Shown here piece by piece: positions 12,055 through 24,179 of a stretch of 64,000 bases of DNA. The DNA is from Tolypeutes matacus (lineage: Eukaryota; Chordata; Mammalia; Cingulata; Chlamyphoridae). The notes under the pieces were generated by a model. It worked only from the letters and a program-made list of their open reading frames with translations. It made no database searches and was not told where the DNA came from. The stretch spans positions 234,552 to 298,551 of the forward strand of contig JAKSZT010054577.1 of the NCBI GenBank assembly GCA_026826555.1, in the 5' to 3' direction. The position numbers and the translations under genes were made by a program. Numbering within the stretch: position 1 is the first letter of the stretch; every line of letters starts with the position of its first letter.

Positions 12055-12375
12055 CCCTAATGTAGCAATTCTTAATCTTTTTGGTGGTCTTAAAAATCTG
12101 ATGAAAGCTATGAACCCACTTCCTAGAAAAATACAGATAAGCATGCAATTTTGCATACAACTTCAATGCTTTACAAAATCTCCAGACCATCCCTGGACCC
12201 TGTAGATGTGCTATATTGTACAGCTGTCCTCTGTTGTAACCACTAGCCACATGTGGCTATTTAAATTAAGTATAAGTACATAAAATAAAACATCCAGCTC
12301 CTTGGCTATACTGCATTTCAAGTGCTCAAAAACCATCATCACAGAATGTTCTGTTGAACAGTGCTGCTCTAGAAT
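12055..12375. mobile_element. Two adjacent DNA-transposon fossils
   Basis: 12060-12225 carries 'aatctgatgaaagctatgaa' and 'gcatacaacttcaatgcttt', words of a common ancient interspersed repeat. 12227-12375 carries 'ccactagccacatgtggcta' and 'atttcaagtgctc', matching the hAT family also seen at 8225-8545. Both are short and diverged. Confidence 0.6.
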
Positions 12376-12689
12376 TTCATGACCTCCAGGTTAAAAACTC
12401 CTGCTCCAAACCAACCCCTAGAGAGCCACTAACCTATAACTCTACTCCCGCTGGAATACACGGTTTTCTGAATATAAGCAGGCTTCAAAAGGAATGGAGG
12501 AGAGATACTAACAATTGTGAATTAAAAATTTTGAAAGTCCATTTAGCTTTAAGTACTTATTATTAGCCTAAAATCAAAAGACCCTTAGAGAGCAAATGAG
12601 TAATCCCTCATTCTTCCCATCAAGGTACGTGAAGTTGTGCAAACATTCCTATGCCTGTAATAAGATCCAGTGGTTTTTTTTCAAAGTCT

Positions 12690-12900
12690 TCAGAACTATG
12701 GTGTGCATTAATAATAGCTAATACTTATGCTATGTGCCAGGTACTAATCTAAGCATCCAACATATGCTAGCTCATGTAACCCTCACCCGGTGTTATGAGG
12801 CGGATACTAGCATTATTCTCTTAGCACAGATGAACTGAAGTTTGAGTTTTAGCAGGATTGAACAACTTGCCCAAGATCACATAGTAAATGCCAGAGGAAA
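12690..12900 (-). mobile_element. MIR-family SINE
   Basis: 'ctatgtgccaggtactaatc', 'agctcatgtaaccctcaccc' and 'caacttgcccaagatcacat' appear in the order expected for a MIR read in antisense. The copy is diverged, as usual for this ancient family. Confidence 0.82.
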
Positions 12901-13194
12901 GTGGTTATGAGAATATATAGTCTCCTGAAATTCTAATGTCTAAAAACATCAAAATGGTCTTAGGGGACTCTGGGGTCACAGAAGCATTCACATGCCTCAA
13001 CCCGGTTTTCTGAAATGGACCTGCCCATGTGCTATGGGGCCTCTGAGTCCACATCTGCTGTGACAGCTTGAAAACCCGTCTTCTTCCTTGCAGTGGAACA
13101 GAAGAAAAACAAAATACCTCAGGAGTCTCTTCCCATCCAGTCATCCAAAATCGACCCTGTGTCCTCACGTCACCATTAACCACCAAAGGTAGCC

Positions 13195-13350
13195 TGAATT
13201 TTAGCGACAGACTAGCTGTGTGACCCTGGGTAAAAGTAACATAACTGACATTCGGTGCCATTATCTGTAACATGAAGATGACAGTAAACCCACTTCCTAC
13301 AGTTTGTCATGAGGATTCGAGTGCATGCGATTAGCCGCGTGTCTGGCACA
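13195..13350 (+). mobile_element. MIR-family SINE
   Basis: 'gactagctgtgtgaccctgg' followed by 'attatctgtaacatgaagat' and 'catgaggattcgagtgcatg' matches the sense core of MIR. It lies just upstream of the ZNF263 CpG island. Confidence 0.8.
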
Positions 13351-13389
13351 GCACGACTCATGCAACGACGCTTCTAATTCCTGAACCCG

Positions 13390-14720
13390 TTGCTGGAGGG
13401 AACGGAGGGCCTGTGCCGACCTTGGCCGCGGACACCCGCCCGCGCGCTCCAGCCTCATCTGCGTGGACCAGGCAAAGACCCCGGGACGGGGCTTCCTCCC
13501 ATTCGCCCTCACACAGGCAAATTCGCTTCACGGAGCCAGGGGGGGATTAAAAACAATCCTCGCCCTCGCAGGGCTGAGCGATAAACTGGCACTTGGAGAA
13601 AGGGACGTCCCGGGCCCCGCGCGTTCCTCGGTGACGCCCCGCAGCCGGGGGTGGAACCCCGCCGGGAGGAAGTGCCCAGTCCGCCGAGCACTGAAGGCCC
13701 CGGGACTCCCCGCCTCAGGGCGCCGGGCTCTCCCGCCACCGCGGCACTCCCAAGGCGCATGCGCGGACGCGGGCCAGCGCGACGAGCCGCGCCTCCCGGC
13801 AGGCCCCGCGCGCCCCGCCCGCGCAGATGCCGAGCCGGCGGGGCGCGCTCTGCGGCCCCCCCGAGGTACCGAGCGGGGCCGAGGCGGGGATGGAGCATGG
13901 CCTTCCGCGTCAGCCCGAAGTGGGTGGTGGCTGCGTGGTAACAGTGCAGATTCAGGGCCCCACTCGACACCCGGAGGCACTGGCTCGCGCGGGGCCGCGG
14001 GAATCTGCATTGTGACGAGCGTAACTGCCGAGCCTGCCTCGGGTCCTCTCGGGCTTCTCGTCTTCCTCCCCGGAAGAGCCGAGTCCAGACCCCGCGCCCC
14101 CGCCCCGAGGGGCTCCGGGGGCTCCGGGGAGCGCCCGACTCGCCCGGCGGCCCCGCCCCCCGCCTCCCGATTGGCCCCTCGCTAGTCCCGCCTCCGCAGG
14201 CAAATCTCTTCTCGTTGGTCCTTGGCGAGCCCGTGGCGAAACCTGACCCAATGGGCACTAGATCTCGGAAAACGTAGCCCGGAAATCGGTCCCGAGCAGG
14301 CGCCGTTGGCCTGCGGACGCCGAACTCGCGCGCTGGGACTTCCGGCGTGGGAGCTGAGGGCCGGGTCCTGCGTGGGTCCGCGACGAGGCGAAGGAGCGGC
14401 CTTCGGGGAGGTCCTGGAGGGGCGGGGCGGGGGAGCGGCGCCGCGGCGTCCGGACCGACTGAGGCCGAGGCACCCGAGTCGGCTGCGCCCGGGCTGGAGC
14501 TGGGCTCCTCGCCTGGGACCTGGAGCTCCGGGTCCGCCGGCTCCTGCCGACGCTGCCCATCCCCGCACGGGGCCCGGGCGCCTTTCCAGGCGGGCACAGC
14601 TGGTTTGGGGGCCAAGTCACTTTGGGAGCTTAACGATGGCGTCGGGCCCGGGCGCCCAGGAGCGGGAGGGTCTCCTGATAGTTAAACTGGAAGAGGACAG
14701 CGCCTGGAGCCAGGAGCTGC
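13390..14720 (+). promoter_or_regulatory. ZNF263: CpG-island promoter of ZNF263
   Basis: A sharp rise in G+C and in CpG dinucleotides begins near 13390 and covers the start codon at 14636. Visible elements include CCAAT boxes (ATTGG at 14170-14174 on the minus strand, CCCAAT at 14247-14252) and an ETS-type site ACTTCCGG at 14338-14345. No TATA box is seen. This is the usual design for a broadly expressed zinc-finger gene. Long open frames on both strands (up to 368 codons antisense) reflect the scarcity of AT-rich stop codons rather than coding. The transcription start is not determinable by eye; the ETS site suggests the 14.3-14.5 kb area. Confidence 0.85.
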
Positions 14721-17700
14721 CCCCGCCCGACGCAGGGCCCAGCCCGGAGGCCTCCCACCTGCGCTTCCGACGGTTTCGCTTCCAAGAAGCAGCTGGTCCC
14801 CGGGAAGCCCTCAGCCGGCTCCAGGAGCTTTGCCATGGATGGCTGCGGCCTGAGATGCGCACCAAGGAGCAGATCCTGGAGCTGCTGGTGCTGGAGCAGT
14901 TCCTGATCATCCTGCCCCAGGAGATCCAGAGCAGGGTTCAGGAGCTGCATCCGGAGAGCGGCGAGGAAGCTGTGACTCTTGTGGAGGATATGCAGAGAGA
15001 GCTTGGGAAACTGAGGCAACAGGTGAGAGAGAATGAGCGTATTTACCTGCAGTTTGGCCCTTAGACTAGGACATCACGCTGCCCCATTTCCCGTTTCGAA
15101 TTTGTTTGCCCTGAGTACACCTTGCATGGGCAAGAGGAGGTTTTGAAATAGAATCTGAGAGAGCCATCCTCCAGATTGTCCTCAGGTGGACACCGTGAGC
15201 AACTGAGTGCCCTTTTCCATACGGTGGCAGTGTCGCTGCAATAGTTAGTGTGAGCTGTGGAGACAGATCTGCAAGGTTGAAAACCTGCCTCTGCTATGTA
15301 CTAGCTGTGTGACTTTGGGCAAGTTACTTCATCTCTTTGGGCCACAGTTTTACAATTGGTAAATTGAGGGTGAGTGATAAAATATCGTTCAAGAGTTTTG
15401 AGGATTAAAAGGAAAGATTTGTCAAACTGCTGGCATATAATTAGTCCTTAATAACCGTTACCTGTAGTTATATTAGGGTCAGCAGTCTGTTCTCTGCAGA
15501 ACTGGGTCTCAGTTGTCAACTTAGAAAAAACAGTTTGGCACGGAGGCTCTGAGGTCACCCAAGTTAGCTTATCTTGTAGTGAGGAATGGGAACTTCTAGA
15601 AAAGGTGGGGGAAGAGAAAGAGCAAGTGAGAAGTATCAGAAAAGTTGTGTGGGGAAGGTGTGCTCTGGGAACAGACCTCCTGCCAGCCCTTCACTGATCA
15701 AAAAGCCTCTAGTCTAAACCAGCCTTTTCTCTTTGCGGGTTCTCTCTGTGGAAGGTTTGCCTTCAGAATCCTGTGTAATTTCCCTTTGTATTGGGCCCTG
15801 TTGTGACGATGAGTGATGTGGGTTGGTTCCCAGGTCACAAACCATGGGCAGGGAACAGAAATGCTTTTGGAGGAGCCTTTGCCTCTGGAAACAGCACGAG
15901 AATCACCGAGCTTCAAGCTGGAGCCAGTGGAGACTGAGCGAAGCCCTTGCCCCAGGCTGCAGTTGCTGCTAGGCCCCAGCCCCAAAAGGGACCCCCAAGC
16001 TGTAAAGGAGAGGGGTGAGGAACAGTTATCTGGGCAGGCGGGAGGGAGAAGTGGCTTCGGGATTGCCCCTGGCACCAGCAGGATGAAGTACTGCTGCCTA
16101 AGAGAAAGAATTTCTAAAGTCAAATTCCTCAGTTGTGGAGTTGTAGACCTAGAAGTGGAGGTTGGGGCTCTTCTGGGGTTGGGGAGGGGCGGGGATCTCT
16201 TAGTAGAGCCCTTTTTTGTTATGTAGAACAGAGGCATCTGGTTTCAGTCGGTGGGAGCCCTAGCCAAATGAGTGCTCTAGTGGAGTCCTGCAGGCTAGCA
16301 GGGAAGACTGCTGGATTTCCTTTACTCTGACTCCATCATTTTGGATTTCACTTCATTATTCCTCTGTTGCCCCCCCCCCTTTAAGTGATTAATCCTAAAA
16401 GCAGAAAGTGGGCGTGGGGAATGGATACTATGTTGTAACAACTTAGGCTGCCAAGAATTAGGAATGCCATTCTCATTGTCATTTCTGTCACCTTCAGCAT
16501 TATCTGCTCCCTGGCTTTCTCTCTTTCCTCCTGAAGGGAACCTGGAAGACAAGGAGATGACTGGGCCCCAGGTGATGTGGAAGTCCCCATTGTCTCCCCT
16601 GAGCGCCCTTCCTCCTCCCCTTGGAGTTTCTCTTATGGGGGCGGGGGCCTTTCTACCACTTGCTGATGATCCATTTTCCCTCACCACACCTGTCTCCCCT
16701 GTCCACTTTGTCTCCTCCACGCATTACTTGTAGGCCTGGCACCCTTCTTCCCCATGAAATGTGTACTCTGCATCCCCAGGTTTTGCCCCTTTAACCCATA
16801 ACTCTGCTTGAATTGTTCTTGGTGCACTAGGGGCTAAAGGAGACCTTGTGCTGTTTCAGTTGCCTGACAGCTTAGAGGACGTGGCTGTGCACACCTCCCA
16901 GGAGGCATGGGGGCATCAGGATCCTAGTAAGAGGGCCCTCTCCAGAGACACGGTGCAGGAGAGTTATGAGAATGTGGACTTACTGGGTAAGGACTTTTTT
17001 TCCAGGAATGAAGACTGAGCCATTTCTGACCAAGGACCTGTCCCTTAGATACTCCCCTCCCTAACCCAAGCTCTGAGTTTTACCAAAGCCCCCACAGGAG
17101 ATATCCTTTTATCTTAACATCAGTCAGATGGCACAGTCAGCATACTTATATTCAGCCCAGGACTCGAGACCAGTTGCCAACGTATAAGGCAAGGAGTCTG
17201 GACCATAATGGACTTTCTAGGGAACAAATAGAATCCAGTAACATCTACCCCACCCCTGCCAGTATCTCAGGATACTGTGGGTGTTCTAAGTTTTGGATTC
17301 CTTGCAATTTTGAGATGCTTGTTCTCTGAGCTCTCCTATATTTTCTATGCTTTATTAGTATTTCTAGGCCCTTCCCCAAAGACAAAAATTTCAAGGGCCC
17401 TGGTATCAACATTCCAGCTTACCAACTGTCAGAATTCATAAAAATTCAGGAAGGAGGGTCTGTGTGTTCAGAGATGACAATCATTTGGCATTACTTATAA
17501 TTTTGGCAATTTGGAAATATATATATCCAAGAAAGAAGGGATAAATATAGTAAGCACAATTAGGATGCACCTGTGTGTGGAAATACTATGTAGAGATTAA
17601 AATGATACCTGTGAAATATGACAAAAAAACTGATAGTTGCTGGGAGCAGATGTGGCTCAAGCAGTTGAGTGCCTGTTTTCCACATGGGAAGGTCCTGGGT

Positions 17701-20620
17701 TCGGTTCCCAGTGCCTCCTAAAGGCAGAAAAAGTAAACAACAAGCAAACAAACGAAAAAACAACTTGGGAGCCAATGTGGCTTAGTGGTTAAGCACCAGC
17801 TTCCCACATACAGGGTCCCAGGTTCAATCCCCTGCCCTGGTACCTCAAAAAAACAAAACAAAACCAATAAAACTGATAGTTGGATTTAGGTAGAGGATAT
17901 ACAGATAATCACTGTATACTTTTTTTGACGTGTCAGTATGTATAAAAATTCTCATAATAAAAAGTTGGGGGAAGTCTTAAAAACAACATAAAACAAGGTT
18001 GTAACTATACAATAGTTACAACTATGTTGATGCAAACCTAAGTTGAAAGAATCACACTGTACTTTGTTTCCATACATCAGGTCTGCATAAAGAGAATCAC
18101 AACTACGAATTCATTGACACTAATTTTGCAAAGAGTCATAAGTCCTGGGATTTTGTTTCCTTTCATTGGGACTGTCTCCAGGTTCCCCATATCACTTTTC
18201 AACTGCTGTGGTGCCCAAAGATGAACACAGGTCTTTCAGTGGGTGCTAAATATGGAGAGAAGTTCAGCTAACAATTTCTTGGAATTAGACTTTTAAGTCC
18301 ATGTTTGTTGGAAGTGGCATGAGGTTTTGGTTTTCTTTTTAGCAAAGCACAACAAAGGCACTTCTTTCAGAGCTCCAGGTCCTTTTCTGTCCATTGTGTT
18401 ATTTATTTATTTTTTCTCTTTCTGGAGTTGCCCAAACTTTACTTCTACTTTATTTTAAATATACAAAAGAATCGAGGCTCTTTTACAATAGTAAACTGAT
18501 GCTTTAAGCAACTAACCACCTGACCATGTTCTTTTTATTGTTTTAGTTAGAAAAGTATCATTCTAATTGCAAGAAAACCCAAGTATTACCAAAGTGTTAA
18601 AAAAAAAAAAAAAAAAAAAAGTCATATTCTTTCTCCTCTAATTTCTTTCTTTAGAGATAAACACTGGGAATAATTTAGTGTGTATTTCAAGTAATTGCTG
18701 CTGGACATATTGACCATTCTGTATCTATCAATTGAGGGCAGGGAACAAGTATCTTTGTTTCCCCTGCCTGGTGGAGGAAAAATGCTGATGTGGAAATCTA
18801 TTTCTTTCACATGAACAGAGTCTCAGATTACCAGTCAGGAGGCCCTAAGCACCCAGGTGGAACAAGGAGGAAAGCCATGGGATCCCAGCATCCAGAGTTA
18901 CAAGGAGGGCTTGACCCTCAGAAGCCCAGCCACAGGTAAGAAATGAAGACAGGTGGGCTGTCTAGTAAGGCTCCCAACCATTGAGAGCATTTGAGGGTTT
19001 GGGTGGAGGGCCAGCCTACCATTGTTGTCCAGAAGGTACATTGATTCTGGTGTCCCTACTGTCCATTGTCCATCCAAGGGCTGGAACTAGGGTGGGCACA
19101 CAAGGTAGCCAGGGTGCAAAATTTAAATAGGTACTCACTCTTCAGCCCATTGCCTCACCCTGGTTCCAGCCTGCTCCATCCCACCCATTCCTGAAGAGCA
19201 GAAGCCAGAGGCTTATTTGGAGAAGTGGACTGAAGTCCCTAGAAGGGGATTCCAGGACTGGTCTGAGCCCTGATTCCTAGTGTGATGACTCCAATCCTTA
19301 TCTGGATGCCTCTCTGGAGTGCTTTACCTATAGGGGAAAATGGGAAACTAAGGCAGAACCACCTTTTTTGGGCTTCTGACGTACAGGTAGTAGCAGATGC
19401 ATAAGATTTCCTTTTCTCCAATGAATAAATAATGTAAGGGTTTGCTTTCTCTCTCTCTCCCAGGGGAAGAAAAATTTGAGAACCAGGAAGAAATTGCTCG
19501 GTCTGTTTCCCCTGAGAACATCCACCCTCAGGAGTTACTCCCTGGGGAGGTACCCTGGAGTCCTGAGCAGGGAAGACCTTGTGACAGGTCAGAAGGCCAT
19601 TGGGACCCTCCCTCAGAGGATCCAAGGGAGCACTCTTTAGTGGGGATCACAAGTTGCAGAGAGCTGGGGAGACCGAAGGAACTACAGCCAAAGAAACTCC
19701 ATTTATGTCCCTTGTGTGGCAAAAATTTCTCTAACAACTCGAATCTAATTAGACACCAGAGAATACATGCAGCAGAAAGACTGTGTGTGGGCACGGAGTG
19801 TGGCGAACTCTTAGGTGGGAACCCACATTTTCTTTCACTACATAGAGCACACCTGGGAGAGGATGCCCATAAGTGCCTCGAATGTGGAAAAAGCTTCAGT
19901 CAAAATACCCACTTGACTCGCCATCAGCGCACCCACACAGGTGAGAAGCCCTATCAGTGTAATGTATGTGGAAAAAGCTTCTCTTGCAACTCCAACCTCC
20001 ACAGGCACCAGAGAACACACACAGGTGAAAAGCCCTACAAGTGCCCTGAATGTGGGGAGATCTTTGCTCACAGTTCCAATCTCCTTAGGCACCAGAGAAT
20101 TCACACAGGAGAGAGACCCTATAAGTGTCCCGAGTGTGGGAAAAGTTTCTCTCGTAGTTCACACCTTGTCATTCATGAAAGAACTCATGAGCGAGAGAGA
20201 CTTTATCCCTTCTCTGAGTGTGGGGAAGCAATGAATGACAGCACCCCCCTTCTTACAAATCATGGAGCCCACAAAGCAGAGAAGAAACTCTTTGAATGTT
20301 TGACTTGTGGGAAAAGCTTCCGCCAGGGGATGCACCTTACCAGACATCAAAGAACTCATACAGGAGAGAAACCATATAAATGCACCCTTTGTGGGGAAAA
20401 CTTCTCTCATAGATCCAACTTAATTAGGCATCAGAGAATTCACACGGGTGAAAAACCCTATACCTGTCATGAGTGTGGAGACAGTTTCTCTCACAGCTCC
20501 AATAGAATTCGTCACCTCAGAACCCATACAGGAGAGAGACCCTATAAATGTTCTGAATGTGGAGAAAGCTTTTCTCGGAGTTCACGCCTTATAAGCCATC
20601 AGAGAACTCACACTGGATAG
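14636..20620 (+). CDS. ZNF263: ZNF263: SCAN-KRAB-C2H2 zinc-finger transcription factor
   Basis: A nuclear DNA-binding regulator. Six coding exons join in frame, all with GT-AG borders: 14636-15022, 15834-16014, 16498-16571, 16860-16986, 18819-18935 and 19464-20620 (stop TAG), giving 680 aa; human ZNF263 is 683 aa as I recall. The start [12 protein letters not shown] is the family start and lies in the CpG island. A SCAN domain (about residues 41-123) provides dimerisation. Two SUMO-type motifs (VKLE at K17, FKLE at K157) precede and follow it. The KRAB A-box exon (residues 215-256) reads SQEAW where the canonical motif is EEW. The last exon encodes nine canonical C2H2 fingers (about 375-678) joined by TGEKP-type linkers, plus two degenerate units (after finger 1 and after finger 5, the latter beginning YPFSECGEA). 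Near-identity of the finger array to human ZNF263, as I remember it, makes the name secure. Exon limits are inferred from splice consensus and protein continuity. Confidence 0.97.
15235..15475 (+). mobile_element. MIR-family SINE in ZNF263 intron 1
   Basis: 'ctagctgtgtgactttgggc', 'gttttacaattggtaaattg' and 'ctggcatataattagtcctt' follow the sense order of MIR. It is intronic, with no sign of exonisation. Confidence 0.82.
17640..17868 (+). mobile_element. Dimeric DAS-type SINE in ZNF263 intron 4
   Basis: Two complete tRNA-like monomers ('gatgtggctcaagcagttga' and 'aatgtggcttagtggttaag') are separated by an A-rich linker and closed by an A/C-rich tail. A perfect 14-bp duplication aaaactgatagttg at 17626-17639 and 17869-17882 flanks it. 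It is the plus-strand counterpart of the dimers at 3168-3389 and 62430-62645. Confidence 0.92.
18599..18620. repeat. Poly-A tract in ZNF263 intron 4
   Basis: About 21 consecutive A residues in AT-rich intronic sequence. No element head could be assigned confidently to it. Confidence 0.9.
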
Positions 20621-21495
20621 AAATGGGATTTCTCTTGGACCAGAAAAGGTGGCATATTCGGAAGGTCCCGTTTTTATGAGCTGGTCTTCCTTGTCCAACT
20701 GACCAAATGACCTGTTTTTCAGGTAATTATTATGAAAAGAAAAAGGGAGTCATTGTGAGGGAGGTACAGAGGCAGCAGAGGATTAGCATAAAGCTAAAAA
20801 GGAATTCTCCCTGAACTAGTGAGGATGGAAAGTCTTGGAGGTGACCTGCTCAGGGTGGAATTTCCTGTCTGTTCCGTCCCAAGGCACACCCACAGTATAT
20901 TTATCCAAGCTGTGATTTTTGGTGCCTTATTGTGTCCAGTGTCTATCTCAACAGCTTTGAGGATCCAAGTAATAATTCTCTGTCCTCACTTGGGACATTC
21001 AGCAGGACCATTTGGGCTCCTGAGGCTCTTGAGACCAAAGAAGAGGGACTGATTATGCTGGGGGAAAAAAGCCAGAGGTCAACAAGACTAGTGGTGAGTT
21101 GCAACTCTCCTGAAGGCCCTGGCTGGTCCTTCAGCACTCTTCAACGGCCTGACAGGAGTGCCCACTGAGAGGCCACACATGTAAATGTCACTTCAGACAA
21201 AAAGGAACCAGAGACCTAAGGGAAATAGATGGAATTTTCATGTCAGCCCAAGAATTGGCAGAGGAAACGAGTCTGAATTAGCTTACCCTTTGCAGAGATC
21301 TAGACTTTTAATCTACCTCTGTCAGAAAAAGATGGAGCTCTGGAGTCTTATTCCTGGGTATTGGGTTCTATGAAAGATGGATTCCCTGGAAAGCTTTGAA
21401 AACTTGGGTCCAAGGGAAATTAGGGCTTTTGCCCATCCCTGTTAAAAGTATGTTTGGATGGTAATAAATATTTTAAGGAAATATGAAAGTGTGAG
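20621..21495 (+). terminator. ZNF263: ZNF263 3' UTR and polyadenylation signal
   Basis: The first AATAAA downstream of the stop in a suitable setting is at 21463-21468 (gtaataaatattttaagg). It is followed within 20-30 bases by a T/G-rich segment (gtgtgagtcttcattg), so cleavage is expected near 21485. A second AATAAA at 22273-22278 could serve a longer transcript. Small ORFs in this stretch are not coding. Confidence 0.75.
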
Positions 21496-24179
21496 TCTTC
21501 ATTGAGGCCCTTTGTCTTGCTCCTTCATGTTTATGTCTCCCCTCTGCCTTGCTTTGAGGACCTGCTTTCTCTTTGTGATCTTACTGGGATAGTCAGGAAG
21601 GTTCTGACAAAGGTGGCAGCAGGCAGGCTGAGGCAATGTGTGGGTCTGGTGAACCTCAGAGCTGGGACTGCTACGTGAGGGAGAAAAGTTCAATCCCAGT
21701 GGTTGCCCTGGGTGAGGTCATCAAAGCACCTCCAAAAAGTATTCTTCCTGTGGTGTACAACAGTGAAAATAACTCATAGTCTTTGTTTAGGACTTTTACT
21801 TTCTTGTAAAGTAGGTGAAGGAAGATCTAGCTCTTCAAAGACAGGATAATTTGGTCTTCCAAGGAAGGTAAGATGGTTGTGATACAATTGAGTTATTGAT
21901 CATTAATGGTGGGAAGCTGTTGGGAAGGCAGACCAGAAAATTGTGTCCTGAGAGTATTTTATTAGAGGAAAGCATTTTATTTTAGAATGGGGGACTGGGA
22001 ATAGGAATTCTAAGAGTTTGTATCTATGAGAAAGAATTTTGTAGAATATCAAGAAGTATTTCAGGAGTAGTAAATTCTGGTGCTAGGAAAATCTCAGGAT
22101 ATGGCCCTGGAGGAAGAGGAAGGCATCTATCTAGCGCTTCAGGAGAACAAAATGAAACATTTCATTGGCTGGCATCAGGTTATCACATAAAGTAATTTAA
22201 GTGATGGAAACACCTGGCTTGTCTCAGCCCTGCCCCACTTTAGTGTGAGTTTTGCCATGATTTTCTGAGCCAAATAAAAAAATCTGTTTCTCATTTCTCT
22301 CCCTTTCTTTCATTCACTTTATTCACAGGAGAGGTGTGGGGGAGGGAGGCTGAGGATTAGAGAGATGAACATAGAATGACCAGTGGTGGGAGCAGGATCA
22401 AGGTCCAGTGGAGTAGGGCAGGGCTGGTAAGGCTGCCGATGCCATGAAATGTATGAAGTGGTGTGAAGGTGATGCTATTACTAAACACTCTGGTTGTGAT
22501 GGCAACTAAGTGGATTATAAAATTCAGAAGTGTAGACCCCCCCACAGAGATGCCCCATGTGGATTATGTGATCAGACTGATGTTGCTTCTGCTGGGGCAT
22601 TGCCATTTGAAGGGGGAGCACGGAGGAGAGCCCTAGGCACTCCAGTAGGGTCAGGATAGCTAGATAGTCCCCAATCTAGCTATCCTGGCAAACTTCATAT
22701 GCAGAGCTGTTCTCAGTTTTGCTTTCATGGGAAGATGTTAAGCAAAAATATTGCATGTAAAATAATTAGCACAGTGCCTGACATGTAGAAAGCACTCATA
22801 AATGTGTGCCAATTGTGGGTATGTAAGATTGACAAAAAATTTCCCTTCTGAAGAGCTAGCACTGAGGTCAATGTTAAGGCCACAGTGGCAGGAATTTCAG
22901 GGAGCCACCTGCTATTGGAAGGTAGCTTTGATGATTTCCCCTTCCCTTGCAGTCGAAAGAGCAGGTACAAGTCCTTTACTGAAGGGTTCCATGTGGTCAC
23001 TGCAAGGAATGGGTAAGTTTATGGTTTTTACATTCTTTTATGCGCTAGTCCTCTTGTAAAAGAAACCACAACAAATTTCAACTGGCTTTCACATAAAAGG
23101 GGGAGATGCAGAGGGCAATAAAGACCCTTGGCCCCTAAGCCCAAGGAGACCTGGGAGATGTGGAATGACCCTGAGCAAGAGTCATGCGGCTTTTGAGCAA
23201 AGATAGCATGCAAGACCAGTGAAAGGCTCTTGGGTGGGCACAGGGTACCATAGTTAAGCAGTGTGATAAAAGCCAAGACAGCAGGCCAGACAAAAATGAG
23301 AATAGTCTGGAGTGCTGAAGGTGGGACAGAGACTATAAGAAGTGTTTTAAAAAACACTGAATTTAAGAGTTTTTTCAGAAATACACATCAGAAGTCATAA
23401 TGAAAAAAATTATAGGTCTCAACATCATAATCAGAAATTTGAACTCAGCCCTTTTAAGAAGTTTAGTAAACTTACTATTGTATCATTACATCAATTGATA
23501 ATTTTGGAATGTGCAAAATTACTACTGCTTTAAGACTTGTAATTTATGTAAATGGTTCACAAGTTTTGAAACAATTAAGTCATGTAAAGGGTCTTAATAT
23601 GTGTTAAAGCTAACTAGCAAATTTATCAGCGCTAGGAGAATTCCTAACTTCTTTAGGTGTCAGGAGCTCAAGAATAGTAACATGAATTAAAGCAAATGTG
23701 TTTGTTTTGAAGTGTTTGCTTTCAGCCTTCAGCCTAGCTTCCAAACACTTGATTAAAAAGTGAATTCTTGAAAGGGACACCATATTTTCTTCAGACCATA
23801 TAATTTTTTGTAAAGAGGGGCTTACATGCTTTTCTTCCACAAGAGGAAAGATCTAAGGGTAGCTTCTTGCCTGACTGGTACACAGTGAGGAAACCGTGGA
23901 GATGGTCTAGATAAATTCAGAGACACAAGGTGGTTAATGAAAAATTGCTGAGACTCCCTCCCCACAAAATTCTAAAAAACCTTTAATTAACATTAATATC
24001 CCCAATACATTGAAACATCTTCAGTGTCCCAGAAGCTTCAGTCAGAAAGGAAAAGTTGTGCCTCCCATGGATCCAAACCTGCTCCAGGGATAGTAAGATT
24101 GTCAGTTTTCCCCAGGCTTAAGGGGTTGGGGGGAGAAAAACACTAAGTATCTTCCCGAAGTCCCCCGGGGGTATGTCTG
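21496..24179. other. Intergenic between ZNF263 and the orphan CpG island
   Basis: No gene is seen. A motif near 22760-22800 (cacagtgcctgacatgtaga) is the 3' end of a MIR or L2 element. A possible poly-A signal lies at 22273-22278. ORFs of 60-110 codons on both strands show no domains. The sequence turns AT-rich from 23350 and then abruptly GC-rich at about 24160. Confidence 0.5.

Noticed and set aside
13509..14615. 368-codon antisense ORF across the ZNF263 promoter
   Set aside because: It lies in a CpG island where stop codons are rare, overlaps other long frames on both strands, is Pro/Arg/Ala/Gly-rich and has no domain.
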